Part shown: in pieces, positions 1 through 11,995 of the stretch | How the letters are laid out: the number at the start of each line of letters is the position of its first letter | Position numbering within the stretch: position 1 is the first letter of the stretch | Origin: Saccharum officinarum | Lineage: Eukaryota; Streptophyta; Magnoliopsida; Poales; Poaceae | Assembly: GCA_020631735.1 (NCBI GenBank) | Contig: CM036160.1 | Coordinates: 113,194,680-113,258,679, forward strand | Direction of reading: 5' to 3' | DNA: 64,000 nucleotides | The notes under the pieces: model-generated | Databases searched by the model: none | What the model saw: only the letters and a program-made list of their open reading frames with translations | What the model was told of the DNA's origin: nothing | Made by a program: the position numbers and the translations under genes

Positions 1-100
1 ATAATTCATACTTTGCTTTTAAAAGACCTACTACAAGCAGTAAGGTGTTCACTGTGCTGTGCTGTTCACTGATGAGTTATATCTCATCCATGGTTTGCAG

Positions 101-600
101 GAAGAAGATCAGGGAGTAGGATGGAAGGTAAACTTGATTTCATGATGAAAATTATTCACCCAATCTTTGTGTATAGCTAATTAGATTAGATGTATCATTC
201 ACACAGTTCATGTTATGCGTTCTGGTGTTCCGACCGGCTACGGAAGATCAAATAGAACGTTGGTTAAAGCCCCATTTCTACTCATAATGTTTGCAGCAGT
301 TTCTTTTGGTGCCTTTAGCGCATCAAGGTAACCTACACTTCAACTTTCCCATTTTCTTTAGTTATCTGTAATGAATCCTTTTACCTAATCGATGAGATCA
401 TTTTGGATTTGTGAAGGGCATATCAACGGCAAAAGGAATTGTGTTCCTCTCAGAACCCCTTTCTACCATAGGGGAAGACATTTGGGCTCTGTCCATATTC
501 ATTCAGAGGCGAGAAGAGTTTCTTGTACAATGTTGTATTCAGATGTAAAACAATCACACCACCCTGAATAAACGTACCAACCGCCACCGGTGTTTTCTGA
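101..600 (+). CDS. 3'-terminal exons of an unidentified plus-strand gene (partial)
   Basis: Three consecutive exons keep one frame: 101-127 (27 nt, after TTTGCAG), 207-327 (after CACACAG, ending AAG before GTAACC) and 417-471 (ending in TAG). The last exons encode a basic stretch, a hydrophobic segment around APFLLIMFAAVSFGAFSASR that could be one membrane span, and a short tail ending NPFLP. A canonical AATAAA lies at 567-572, so the 3' UTR probably ends near 600. The gene body lies left of the window. I do not recognise the family. The 27-nt exon is inferred only from splice sites and phase; the two downstream exons are better supported. Product: possible single-pass membrane protein. Confidence 0.45.
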
Positions 601-1856
601 CTTAGTTGTTTCAGACTTCAAAGCATGTAAAATCATTTTGTGTTGGTTTCCTGATTTCATCTGCCTTGTTGCTACGTTCAGTTAACTTTTGTTTTGAAAC
701 TGCTTCACGGGGCAACCACATGAATTGTGCAGTATAATTACCAAAGGAACTGTAAGACCATAGCCAATTTTGGCTCCCAACCACATGTATTTGCCAAATT
801 TTTGCCAACGGTCGCCTTTGCTAGTTTGCCACAATTTGCCTTAGGTATGGGTACAAGCCTGTTTAATTTTATATGCTGTGTCGAAGCACAGACCCAAACT
901 GCGTGCAGTTCAACGATCATTCAAAGACTCAAAGCAGAAACAGACAACAGCACACCAATGCATTGAACAGAATCATCAACAATTTACTCTCAGCCAACAT
1001 GGCAACCAGAGCACTTGGCAGAATCAGCAACCAGTAAGATTTACACGAAGCACCATAATAGTTTGATAACTGTCAGCATTACAAGAGACATCCCACTATC
1101 TAAGGTGGGAGCAAAGATGCTGAAAGGCGCTTAGATGAACTCCAAACCTTTCCCAGAGGCAAGAGGCAACCAAACTATAGATAACCTTGCAGCCAACAGC
1201 ATGACGTCTTTAATGCAGTTTGCTTGCATTTCAGACTCTGTTGCCATGCTTCAAAAGTGGATACACTTAACTTCACAGGGTCCATCCAGCCATGCTTGCT
1301 GCAATGAGTACATGTAGAAACTGGGAATACAATATGGATAGCTCAGGGCTTCAATGAGTAGCTTAATAGCAGCAGCTATGCAGCTATACCAATACTACAG
1401 AAAATTTCATCGATGTCAACTCATATTTCATGGATGCCTTTTAAGCCATAAGGGTACAATGAGAGCATATCATAACCACTAGCATCAGGCATTGGTATAC
1501 TGCCTGAACAAAAGGTCATAGTCCTTCTGAACCGCTTTATACTTGATTGCATAATCATCTTACCACCACATCTATCACCATTGACCCATAGGAATAGCCA
1601 CAGCCAGGGCTAGCCAGACGAGTTCTTTGAACATGCCTAATAGTGTATTGACAGACCGACTCCCACTAAAATGTAACTACTTACTGTTTCACTCCTGCTC
1701 AGATACTGTGTAAAACTGCTTAATATCCCCAAACTTGGCAAAATGCAGAGCAAGTGCTAGGAAACATCAACAGAACTTAGCTTTTGCGGACGCAGCTTGC
1801 ACCGACCACCAGAACCTCAAAATGTTCAGTTGGTACAAGCAGATAATGTACCAATG
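601..1856. other. intergenic / 3' flank of the NYN gene
   Basis: No convincing coding region. ORFs here are short, lack splice context and resemble no family I know. The right part is probably the 3' UTR of the minus-strand NYN gene ending at 1857. No repeat with clear ends was seen. Confidence 0.5.
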
Positions 1857-4800
1857 CTAAGCTTTTCCAGCGGCAGTAGTAGCATCAGCCACTATTATGT
1901 TAAAGGACAACGGCTGCCAACCTGAAGAATGGGGCACGAACCACTTTTTTGTGTTGATTATGATATTCAGAACCTGAAGGACTTCAGCAAGGGCAAGATG
2001 CTTCAGGCATGTTTTCTTCAACATAGTAGCAGCTTGATACCTGCAAGCAAAGAAACATTGCACTAAGACAGCCACACTCTTAGGGGAAATATGATAAACA
2101 CATATTTCAAGGTAATGGAACCTTACCTAGATTGAGAACTCTTCATCTCAGAATAGCCTGGAGCAGAAGACATGAAAGCATGAACAGCGTCTAGAGTTTC
2201 TTTTGGGTATTTTGCATTATCATCCATTATATTAACACATTTCCAGAGATTTTCGTCTTTTCCCAGAAAGAATGACATTTTCCCTAACTTTTTCTTGACA
2301 ACAGCTTCATGCTGCATGGCAACTTTAAGTGCCTTCTTAACATCAAAATTTGGTAGATTAGCATCACCATAACATATGCAATCTGCTATATATTGCTCTG
2401 TTGGGGGAATCTTCTCAGTCTTCAAAACTTCCAAAGCACTTAAGATATATCTTACAAGACCTTGAGGGTCCAAAGATGGCTGTGGACATCCCGGGTTGGC
2501 TCCCCAGTGTCCAATATTTTGCAAGTTGCTAGGCATGTTAGGTTGAGATGGAGGTCTGTAACTATAATCATTGTAACCAGGTTGAATGATATGTGGGGCA
2601 CCAGGATGGTTTGGATGGTAGTTGGCATGCAAACCTTGGTTATCATGAATACCTCTAGGGTATTCAGAAATATTCAACCGACTCATATCAGGATAATTGA
2701 TTGGTGTTCCATGATAAGGTGGGCCACTTGGCCAGAATTGCAATGGTGCAGTAGGAATACCATTATGCCCAGCTGGTGCTGGACATGAGTTGCTTCTATG
2801 TGAGTTTGATGATTGAGAATTGCCAGATCCACCATGAGGACGATGGTTCACTGGGTTCTGTTGTCTTGGTTGCTGAGAGGATTGAGGTTTCTGATACTTT
2901 GAACGACCGTCAGGAGCACCATTTTTAGATGGAGACTCGGTTGATGGCCTCTTACCCTGGTAAAAGTCATGAGGAGCACTCTTTTGATGGGAAGGCTTTT
3001 TGGACTGGGAAGATGGCTGTTTTTTGTGTGTATTCAGCTGATCCACCTGTGCCCCACCCGCATCTTGCAAATCAGAACTTGATAATGAGGATGATGAAGG
3101 CTGAGATTGATTTGGCTCGCTAGTGGTGCTTCCTTTAGAACTATCAGACACTCCATCAACTGAAACTTCGTCGGTCCTTGTTGGCTTAGATACATTGTCT
3201 GACTGGTTTTTCCAAGATTGCTTAACTTTATATTGTTTATCTGCCTTGCTGTTACCACCTTTTTGCTGATCACATGGAATGCTATTCTGCCCTTGAGTAC
3301 TGTTATGTGGAGTTGCATCTGAAGAATCTGAAACCATGTTCTTCGATGCATTCAAATGATCCACGCTGCCATTTGTTATGCTACTTATGTATGGGGACTC
3401 TGCCAATGGTGGTTCCCCAGCCACAAGGTCTTTCCATAGCCAAACATGTTTTGCTGCAGCAGTAAGCGCTTGAGACACATTTGGAGGTTGTGCTAGTAGA
3501 ATATTGTACCGTCTCATCACTAGCTTATGAAGGGCATTCGAGAAGTCCCGATCACCAGATATTAGCAAATAATTTGCCGGTGGAGGGTTGTCAATAGCCC
3601 AGATTAACATGTCAACTAAGATCTTCTTATCACTTGCATCTTTAATACCTGCCATTTGTTACAAGATAAAAATAAATAGACAACATTCAGCCATCACATA
3701 TATGAACAAAAAAACTGTTTGGCATCCAGGTACACAATGTGCAAATGCATGAGTTTCAAGAAAAAAAAATGCCTGAATGTACCAAGATTCTTGTATGAAA
3801 GTTAAGTTAAAACTAAACTTGGAAACAGATGGCTAAATAACTTGTGCCATGTCCACTGGCAAGATCCTACAAGAATAATAGGTTATTGCAGTGGAGTCAT
3901 TCTTCATCACAATGAAATATCTGCGGATCTTACAGATGGAAACACATGAAATATCTGCGGAACTTACAGACGGAGACGCTAATTAAAATAGTACTTCTCA
4001 TTGCTCATCAATAAAGAAGTAGCTTTCACAATAGCTCAGAAGGCTAAAAATCACATCACTGATAAATGCTAAGTATTGTAACCAACAATTATTCAGATAC
4101 TAGTCTAGCCCTTACAAAAATCTGGATAAGAAAACACCACACCATAGGAACAATCAACCTATTTAATATGCAAACTCAAAGGACAAATACACGATAATTA
4201 CAAAATTCAAAACCACATCGTGTATAAGTAGTCTTATTAAGCAGGTCAAACGAATGATAGCAAATAAACACAGCAGAGTCCACGATCACACCAGAACATC
4301 CCAGCAAATATCACCTCGGACCAGACATCACTTGAAGTTAAAACAAATTCGTAAACTCTACGAAGAGAACAAAAGGTCAAACATCACAAAACCTAAATCA
4401 ATCACTTTCCCAACACACTCCCGGCAACCCCACCATTGCCAGCGTAACCCACAAGCCAAAAAAAGTAAACAGCATCAGATGAACACATCTCTGGTAAGGA
4501 AACTTCGAGATCCTAAGATTCCACAGTTAACCTCAAGTACCGTAACAGATCCATTAAACAGACGCAATCAAAAGCATCGGGAGAGTGGGTGAGAACATCA
4601 AATGGGCTGTTCAGTTCAGAGACAATAGGAACGGATCGGCGCAATCCGCATGCATTGGCAAGGGGTCAGCGGATCAACTCGGCAGGAGAGCAATCAGGGA
4701 ACGATCGGGGGGTTGGTTGGGGAGTACGGGACGGCGGGGGAATCCTTACCTGCGGGGACGTGGTTGAGGGCGATGCCGGTGCTGGAGAGGGCGTGCTGGA

Positions 4801-4981
4801 CGTGGTTGGGGACGCCGTTGGTGTCCCCGTAGGCGGAGATGGTGATGGGGCCGGTGTAGCCGGCGGCGGCGAGGGCGGAGCTCATGTTCTGCGCGATGAG
4901 GTGGGGGTTGCAGTAGCGGGGGACCTGGCAGTTCTCGATGTCCCACCACACCGAGGTCTTCACCGCTGCGTACTCCCCCAT
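1857..4981 (-). CDS. NYN-domain and OST-HTH/LOTUS protein (MARF1/limkain-b1-like predicted RNA nuclease)
   Basis: Exons 4750-4981, 2127-3648 and 1857-2040 join in frame to 645 residues. The donors read AG/GTAAGG and the acceptors GGCAG/GT and TTGCAG/GT. Residues 1-160 form a NYN (PIN-like) domain: VWWDIENC near residues 11-18 supplies the first acidic metal ligand (D14), and ISGDRDF near 107-113 supplies further acidic residues. A long Ser/Gln/Asn/Pro-rich linker follows. A winged-helix OST-HTH (LOTUS) domain spans about 474-545 (GLVRYIL to MSFFLGKDENLWKCVN). The C-terminal exon adds about 60 residues after it. The family is expected to bind and possibly cleave RNA; that function is inferred from metazoan MARF1 and bacterial NYN proteins. 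The ATG at 4981 was chosen because it opens the NYN fold directly. Intron 1 (3649-4749) contains no recognisable element. Confidence 0.9.
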
Positions 4982-5900
4982 AGTCCCCGACGCCGCCAGC
5001 CCCGGTTTCGCCGGCGAAGCGGTAGGGTTGGGGGATTTTTTATGGTTCGCGACGGCGGCGGCGGCGGCGGCGTCGAGGGAGGTGGCCTGAAGGTATTTGT
5101 TTTTCTTGGTTTAAAAAAACGTTTCAAATTTGGCCAAGTGGAGAAGTTGCTTATTAAGGGCACGCTAGTTTCTTTGTTTTTTACATTGTTTTCTTTCGCT
5201 GGTACTTATCCCCTAATAAGAGATTCTTTCACTGGTGTATAAGACATTACATTCTATATGATACAAAATAAAAACATGAGTAGGGCACTCTTTACTCTTT
5301 AGTCTTTACAATAAGAATCTAATCTAAATCTAAAAGATGTTTTTAGAGAGAATAAATCTAAAAGATGTCAAGATGTGTTATTAGAGAAGAAAAATGTAGA
5401 TTAGTCCAAGAGGTACCAGACCAAGTCACCGAGACTTCGTTTTGCTGAAATTTGGCTTATACTGATTTATTGTGAAAGGAAAACATTGTTCTTTCGCTGA
5501 AAAATACGGCTGGCTGAAGTAGTTCAAGCGAATAGCTCCTCTGGTTTTAACTGGATGGTATTTAGTTCTTGATCGTCAACTAGACACTAGCAAAGTAAAA
5601 TGAACCATTTTGATCTCCTGGTTATAAAATAATTGCACAAACAAGTCACATGCATATCAATACTTTTCTTTGAATTAGCCAAAGTTTTTTTTAGAGTCCA
5701 GAGTTCTTCAAACTGCAATATTTATGCCCTTATTTAAAGTTGTCTATGAAAGTTAATAACGACAACAACAATTACATACATGTAGAAGCTAGAGAATTCT
5801 ACTCTATTTATATTTAAAAAAACTAAAAGTGTATGGGTGGAGCAGCACTACGTGGTGCACAATGTTTCCATGTGAAGTTTGTTGCGAGAGAGAACAATTG
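4982..5900. other. upstream flank of the NYN gene, AT-rich, no gene seen
   Basis: The stretch 4982-5090 is GC-rich and is the likely 5' UTR and core promoter of the minus-strand NYN gene. From about 5100 the sequence is AT-rich and holds only short chance ORFs. No element ends were found until the target-site duplication GGCAG at 5901-5905. Confidence 0.45.
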
Positions 5901-5905
5901 GGCAG

Positions 5906-6839
5906 TGTCGGGTATCAATAGTAGGTATACCCAACCAAAGGCGTTAAGAGCGTGTCAACTACTAAATCGCCCGAGACTTAGGGACGCCTTCCGCCTCGCC
6001 TGAGCCCCATGACGTCATCAAAGCGCTCGACCCCTGCAATATAAGTACGGGAGCGCCCGACCATCTCGGCATATTTCTACCTCGCCCGAGGGACACGTGG
6101 AGCCCTCTGGCAAGGCAGGAAGCCACGGGGGTCCTCACCGCGGCGCCCATTCCTGCCGATAGGACGGACATGACCGTGCACAGTGAGCAGGAGCGTGGGA
6201 ACCACACTCTGATCTAACATGACTCTGGTCATTCCACCATGACGACGTCCATACCTCTACAGTGACGGGGGTAACGGCAATTATACCACCTACCCCATCT
6301 CTACGCAAATCCGGGCGACGTACCACCCATCCTCGATAGCACAGAAGCACACAGGACGAAGCATGACCACAGCATGTTGCACCAGCGGATGGAGAGGCCA
6401 AAAGATCAACGTCTGTTACATCTCTGCGCTACAAGGGAAGTTGTTCACGTCGGATAAGGAGGAAGACGGCCGCACCCGAGACCACCTTTTTTGTTTTTCT
6501 CTTTCATCTTTTCTCCATTTCACCTTTTTACCACAAATGTAACCCGAGCCTTCCCATTGAAAACTATAAAAGGAGAGGCAGGGCCACATCTAAGGACGAC
6601 GGACACACATCTCACTAAGACAACACACGCCTCCCCCGAAGAGACCTGGGATCCGTTTCCTCTCTCGAAAGCTTGTAACCCCTACTACGAGCACTCCGGT
6701 GCAAGGTAACACGAACAGCAGTAGAATCCACTGGACGTAGGGTCATTCTTGCCCGAACCAGTATACACCCTTATATCCGCTTTGCACACTATTCGGGCCT
6801 AGACGCGTAGATACAAATTCACGTTTCTAGACACCGACA
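5906..6839 (+). repeat. 5' LTR of the non-autonomous element
   Basis: Starts TGTCGGG and ends CACCGACA. It differs from the 3' LTR by many substitutions and lacks a roughly 24-nt block present in the 3' copy just before the end (near 10743-10767). This suggests an old insertion. No standard tRNA-Met primer-binding site follows it. Confidence 0.85.
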
Positions 6840-6885
6840 ATTGACGCGTCAGGTAAGGGCCTTCTGCGCGTCATGATCCACTTTG

Positions 6886-7350
6886 TCAGGCTCCCCCGAA
6901 GAAATGACCAGTGTACGGAGGCAGGGGCGCGTCGGCATCGCTCCTAAGGTAGAACCACCACTGGTGCCACCCCCTGTTAGACGATGACCCCTTCATGGCG
7001 ATATACCTGTCCGTCCGACTCTGGCGAAGCTGGATCGCATAGTTACCGATGCGCACCGGCACCATCTCGCCCCTCCTCACCGTCTTGAGGAAGACAGTAG
7101 CGCAGAAGTAGTTCTTCCACAGGGCAAAGTTGGGCCTGATGCCCAGATAACCCTCACACAGGGCGACGAAAACCGCAATCTGCAAAATCGAGTTGGGATT
7201 GAGATTCTGCAACTCAATCCTATAATGGTGAAGGAGCCCGCGGAAGAAGTTGCTCGCAGGCATCCCGAACCCCCGCTCATGGAAGTGTGCGAAGCTGACG
7301 ACGTAGCCGGTGGGAGGGTTCAGCTCGTCTTCATTGCGGGGACGATCCAC
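6886..7350 (-). CDS. antisense 'putative gypsy-type transposon' domain ORF (Transposase_28-like)
   Basis: A 154-residue frame contains FHERGFGMPASNFFRGLLHHY, LNPNSILQIAVFVALCEGYLGI and WFYLRSDADAPLPPYTG-type blocks. These are typical of the conserved domain annotated in grasses as 'putative gypsy type transposon' (PF04195 family). It lies on the strand opposite to the LTR promoter and PPT, as is common for this domain in grass retroelements. The function of this protein is not known to me. The frame is open here, but flanking parts of the usual longer protein are missing or in other frames, so expression of an intact product is doubtful. Confidence 0.65.
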   Translation of the reverse strand: MDRPRNEDELNPPTGYVVSFAHFHERGFGMPASNFFRGLLHHYRIELQNLNPNSILQIAVFVALCEGYLGIRPNFALWKNYFCATVFLKTVRRGEMVPVRIGNYAIQLRQSRTDRYIAMKGSSSNRGWHQWWFYLRSDADAPLPPYTGHFFGGA

Positions 7351-8569
7351 TTCGGCTACGTGGCATTCGTCACCGGACGGAAGAGCCCATCCTCGACAAG
7401 CCGCAACATGATCTTCTCAGTGAAGCTGGAACGACCCCACGGATCCATTGAGATGGGTGAGAAAGCACTCCGGTAGCAACGACAACGGTAGCGGCTGCGG
7501 GGTGAGTCTTCAATCTCTCTCTCTCTCTGTCGCTTCCTTGCTAAGACAGATGGGAAACGCGAGCACGAAGAAGGCAAAAGGCAGAGGTGTGCAAGGAAAA
7601 GGAAAACCCACCGGGTTAAAAAGGGGAGAAGCCAGAGCGATTCAAGACTCCAACCACCCGCATTAATGCTGTTGCAAAAACGTCTCATCATGTCCCGGAT
7701 ATCTTGATAACCGTTCACACGCCCCCTGTAAATCCGCCTCGGCACCTCGCACCATCCGCCTCGCATGTCGCGCCTGCCGTTATCCCATCACCATGCGGGG
7801 CTCGGGCACCTCCCCTCTCCGCGGGCCGATCATAGGCCTCGGCGGGTAAGAGAAGAATATGGAACTATAAGCGCTCCTCCGGCCCAATTATGGTCTAGGG
7901 GTTCGAAGGCTAGCCCACCTGGGTTCGACAAGCCGCCTCAGGACAATTGAGTCAGGGATGGCAAAGAATGGGCACAGTAGCGGCCAATACCCCAGCACGC
8001 GGGCGCCGAGGGCATTCTGACCTATGTTTGAGTCCTATTGGACATCCAATTCGTGGTATTCCTCGAAGGAAGGCAGCGAGCCCTCGGGACTAGTCGGACG
8101 ACCTCGAGAGCTATATGAATTGGCCATCAGGAGTTTGGAGTGCGTCACCAGCTTGACCACTAGCCGGCGCCTAGCGAATGGGACCGGGACTCCACACAGA
8201 CCTACTCGCTAACAGCCCACCGAGCGCCATGGTTTGTCCAACGAGGATAGCATGGTTCGGGTCACCCCCTTCGTTCCACGAAGGAATGCATGAGGGATCA
8301 AATCAAAGACAGGTGGCCTCCTAATCAGACCCCTGCATCGAGCAAGGGCTCAGGGGCTGCACTCGCGTCCCGGCCCAACAAACGGATGCAACCCTGCGTC
8401 GAGCAAGGGCTCAGGAGTTATGAACGACCCAACAGACGGTCACCCCCCCCACAACATTTCTAAAAACCACATGAGAACTCACATCAACGAAGGACACGAT
8501 TCATTAAACGATGACGAGTCTTTTTACAAGAGCGCTTCTAATGCGAAAACAAAATGCGAAAAGCCTATC

Positions 8570-9402
8570 CTAAGCGGGGATCAAGATGGCCTCGGCAACG
8601 ACGTCCTTAGAACTGGGCAAGGAACGCCGACCAGTAGGGCTCAACCTTGATGGTGGCCGCCACTTAGGGTCCCAGGTGCCCGGTGGCCTCCTCCACGATC
8701 CCCTCAGTGAGACCAGGTCGACGACGGCGTTGGCTGCTTCGTCAAAGTCCTCCCGGGACCTGTCGTGGTCAGCCAACTCCTGGCCCTCCAAAAGTCCTAC
8801 TAGGTGGTGGAGCACGTGCCCTGAGTGCACTTGCGCCACCATCAGGGCCACCGCCGCCCCCCACGATGGATGCCGAGCTCCACCACGTCCCGCACGTGGT
8901 TGGGGAGATCCAGGAGATGCTCCTCTCGGTTCGCACTACGGGCGTGGACGTACTCCGCCACGACATCCGCAGCCTCTCGGATCTCCAGTAGCTCCACCTC
9001 TAGTTTTTCCCAACACACGAACACGATGAGTGCGAAAAACAAATGCGATCCTTCAAATCGAAATAAAACGAAGAACTCACCGGCCACCCAATTGTCTGCA
9101 GCCACCTGCTGGTCTCGGACGACCTGCATCTCCCGTTCCGCCACCTCAAGCGTGGCCTGGGAGACCTCCAAGTATCTCCTAAGTCGCTCCACCTCCGTCT
9201 CCGCCACAGTGGTCGGCGCAGCATCCAACGGTTGCGCCAGCTCCGCGGTCACGGCCAGAGGCAGCCGCCTCCCGTGTCCGCCACCGGAGGACGATCCTGC
9301 CCCCGTCACGTGGTGCCATGTGGACCACCCACCACCGGACGCGTCACCGGCAGGGCGTTTACCTGGATCCATAGCGAAAGCGGAAGGAGGGTGCCACGGC
9401 AA
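8570..9402 (-). pseudogene. antisense retroelement protein remnant with coiled-coil segment
   Basis: Minus-strand frames 8842-9402 and 8570-8851 overlap. They together resemble the helical part of the grass antisense transposon protein: a DPGKRPAG-type start, a Ser/Gly-rich linker, a heptad-like EVERLRRYLEVSQATLEVAE segment, and an EFDEAANAVVDL-like tail. The shift of frame between the two blocks means either an intron or a frameshift. It is part of the non-autonomous LTR element. Confidence 0.45.
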
Positions 9403-9824
9403 GAGGGGAGCAAAGAGATCGCAGGCTGCTACGAAGAACTAAGAAGAACAGATGGGCTCCTACGTCCGCCTATACTTGTATTTATAATGTCGTACAGGGC
9501 AGCTGACCGGGTGCCTGTTGCCCAACTCCCCACGTACACGAAAATCTAGGCACCTCCCCACCTTCCCACGCACCGGGACGTGAAAGCGTCACAATAACTG
9601 CTATCCGACACGACGCCTTGTCTTCCCTAAGCGGGTCCACTCGATTCAAAGCCTTTGAAGGGATAACTCATCCCTCCAAGGCCTCGGGGGCTACACTCGG
9701 CGGGTGCGCTCACGCGCACCCACCGGACAACTTCCTTCAAAACAAACATACCACAACTACTCATGAGCACTCGTCCTCAGGCCTCTGAAGGAGTGCTCCA
9801 CTCCTTCACAGGCTCGGGGGCTAT

Positions 9825-10782
9825 TGTTGGGTATCAATAGTAGGCATACCTAACCAAGGGCGTTAAGAGCGTGTCAACTACTAAATCGCCTGAGACTTAA
9901 GGACGCCTTCCGCCTCGCCCGAGCCCCATGACGTCATCAAAGCGCCTGACCCTTGCAACGTAAGCACGGGAGCGCCCGACCCTCTCAGCATACTTCTGTC
10001 TCGCCCGAGGGACACGTGGAGCCCTCTAGCAAGGCGGGAAGCCATGGAGGCCCTCACCGCGGCACCCATTCCCACCGATGGGACAGACATGACCGTGCAC
10101 AGTGAGCAGGAGCGTAGGAACCGCGCTCTGATCCAACATGACTCCGGTCATTTCACCACCATGACATCCATACCTCTATAGTGACGGGGGTAACGACAAC
10201 TATACCACCTACCCCCCTCTCTACGCAAATCCAGGCATACGTATCGCCCATCCTCGACGGTATAGAAGCACACAGGATGAAGCATGGCCACAACATGTTG
10301 CACCAGGGGATGGAGAGGCCAAAAGATCAACGTCCGTTACATCTCTGCGCTACAGGGGGAAGCTGTTCACACCGGATAAGGAGGAAGACGGCCGCACCCG
10401 AGGCCACCTTTTTTGTTTTTCTCTTTCGTCTTTTTCCCATTTCACCTTTTTACCATAAATGTAACCCGAGCCCTCCCATTGAAAACTATAAAAGGGGAGG
10501 CAGAGGTCATATCTAAGGACGACGGACACACCTCGCTAAGACAACACACACCTCCCCTGAAGAGATCTGAGATTTGTTCCCTCTCTCGAAAGCTTGTAAC
10601 CCCTACTACGAGCACTCCGATGCAAGGCAACACGAGCATTAGTAGAATCCACTGGACATAGGGCCATTCTTGTTCGAACCAGTGTACACCCTTGTGTCTG
10701 CTTTGCACACTAACTTGGTCTAGACGCGCAGATACAAATTCACTCGTCGCTCTGTCTAGACCCCTGTTTCTAGACACTGACA
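9825..10782 (+). repeat. 3' LTR of the non-autonomous element
   Basis: Starts TGTTGGGTATC and ends GACACTGACA. It contains the plus-strand TATAAAAG box at 10487, and the polypurine tract precedes it immediately (9811-9824). Confidence 0.85.
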
Positions 10783-10787
10783 GGCAC

Positions 10788-11987
10788 GTATCTTTTCGTT
10801 ACTCCCTATACTTTAAACTATAAGTTGTTTTTTACTTTTCTAGATATACAACTATTGCTTTACATCTAGGTATATGTTGTGCCTGAATATCGTAATAAAA
10901 ACAATGTATCTAAAAGACCATAACAACTTACATTTAAAACGGATGGATCACTTTTATTTATTTACGGTCTCCGTCAATATGGCTTGAAGCTGAATTTCTG
11001 TTTCCACTTATGCGTATAAAGTTAACTATTAATGGCTTAGTTGAGACGTAAGAGCATTCTTATAATATCTTGTAAAATTAGTGTCCTAAAGTATGCTCAA
11101 CTGCACGAGTACAATGGCTTACCCAAAGGATTTTTTTGTAATATGTCTTCTTAGAGAGTCAATTTTATCATCTGAAAATGTGCTTGTATTAAAGGAACCA
11201 TTTTCAAAAATATTTACTTCGTACAACACTTAACTAAAAGGAATCATCATGTATTTTGTACACGCACACACGCAGAATGGATGGCTTACCATTCAGTAGA
11301 CGACAATCGACAGGTACATAACCCAACCTAAAGCTAACTTAACAATAAACAACCACATGATGGCGGCAGCAGAGGAAGAACAATTTGCGTCACGGGAGGA
11401 CAAGCAAAGCGAAACAAAGCCGGAGCTGCCGCGTCAAAAGTCAGAACTCAGAAGCCGGAAAGCTTTTTTTTTTTTTTGATAATCAGAACCCGGAAAGCTA
11501 ATCCAAGCCGCCGAGTGAGGGAGAGCGGAAAGCCGCTCGCTGTTTTGCTTCGCTGTCGCCCGTGGGTCTGCCGCCCGGGGCTCCTCCGCTTTCCACGGCA
11601 GCTTGTGTGATCTTCTGCAGCAGCCCAGCCAGCAGGGGAGCGCCTGCCTGTGAATTGCAAGTTGCAACCGTCCGTCCGTGCGTTATTTTTCTTTCTACTA
11701 GGTGCTTGTTGTGCTCTGCAGGTGCAGGCGTGCAGCTGCGACCCTGCAACTGAAATGCAAATCTCACACGGGGAATAGAAGGTTCAGTAGTGCTATATCC
11801 AGTCCCAGCACGTGCGCGTCACGTGGCTGGGAGGGTCCACGGCTCATTGACCGACAGGACTCATGTTCTTGTCAGCGACCAAAACGTGCTGCTGCCTTGC
11901 CTGCTGGAAAGGAAAATGTTCCAGACGTGAGCCTGTGACACTGCATTTGCTTGGCTCTCCCGAAGATCCAGGCAGAGGACTTGGTAG
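10788..11987. other. intergenic stretch, no gene identified
   Basis: AT-rich to about 11400, then GC-richer with overlapping short frames on both strands between 11430 and 11940. None has a recognisable domain or splice context. A poly-A run on the minus strand lies near 11464-11478. Confidence 0.4.
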
Positions 11988-11995
11988 CAGCAGTG

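Larger units (their letters stand above)
5906..10782 (+). mobile_element. LTR retrotransposon lacking gag-pol (non-autonomous, Gypsy-like)
   Basis: Two direct terminal repeats begin TGTYGGGTATCAATAGTAGG and end GACAYYGACA: 5' LTR 5906-6839 and 3' LTR 9825-10782. They are flanked by GGCAG (5901-5905) and GGCAC (10783-10787), a 5-bp duplication with one mismatch. TATAAAAG boxes on the plus strand (6565, 10487) and a purine-rich tract with GGCTCGGGGG just before the 3' LTR set the orientation to plus. The internal part is only about 3 kb and has no gag, protease, RT or integrase. It carries antisense ORFs instead. A 23-nt CGAGCAAGGGCTCAGG-type motif recurs near 8337 and 8398. The element is presumably mobilised in trans. 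Confidence 0.85.

Noticed and set aside
8842..9442. Plus-strand ORFs of 147 and 205 residues in the internal part of the first LTR element.
   Set aside because: They are complements of the minus-strand frame, which has the heptad pattern and family resemblance.
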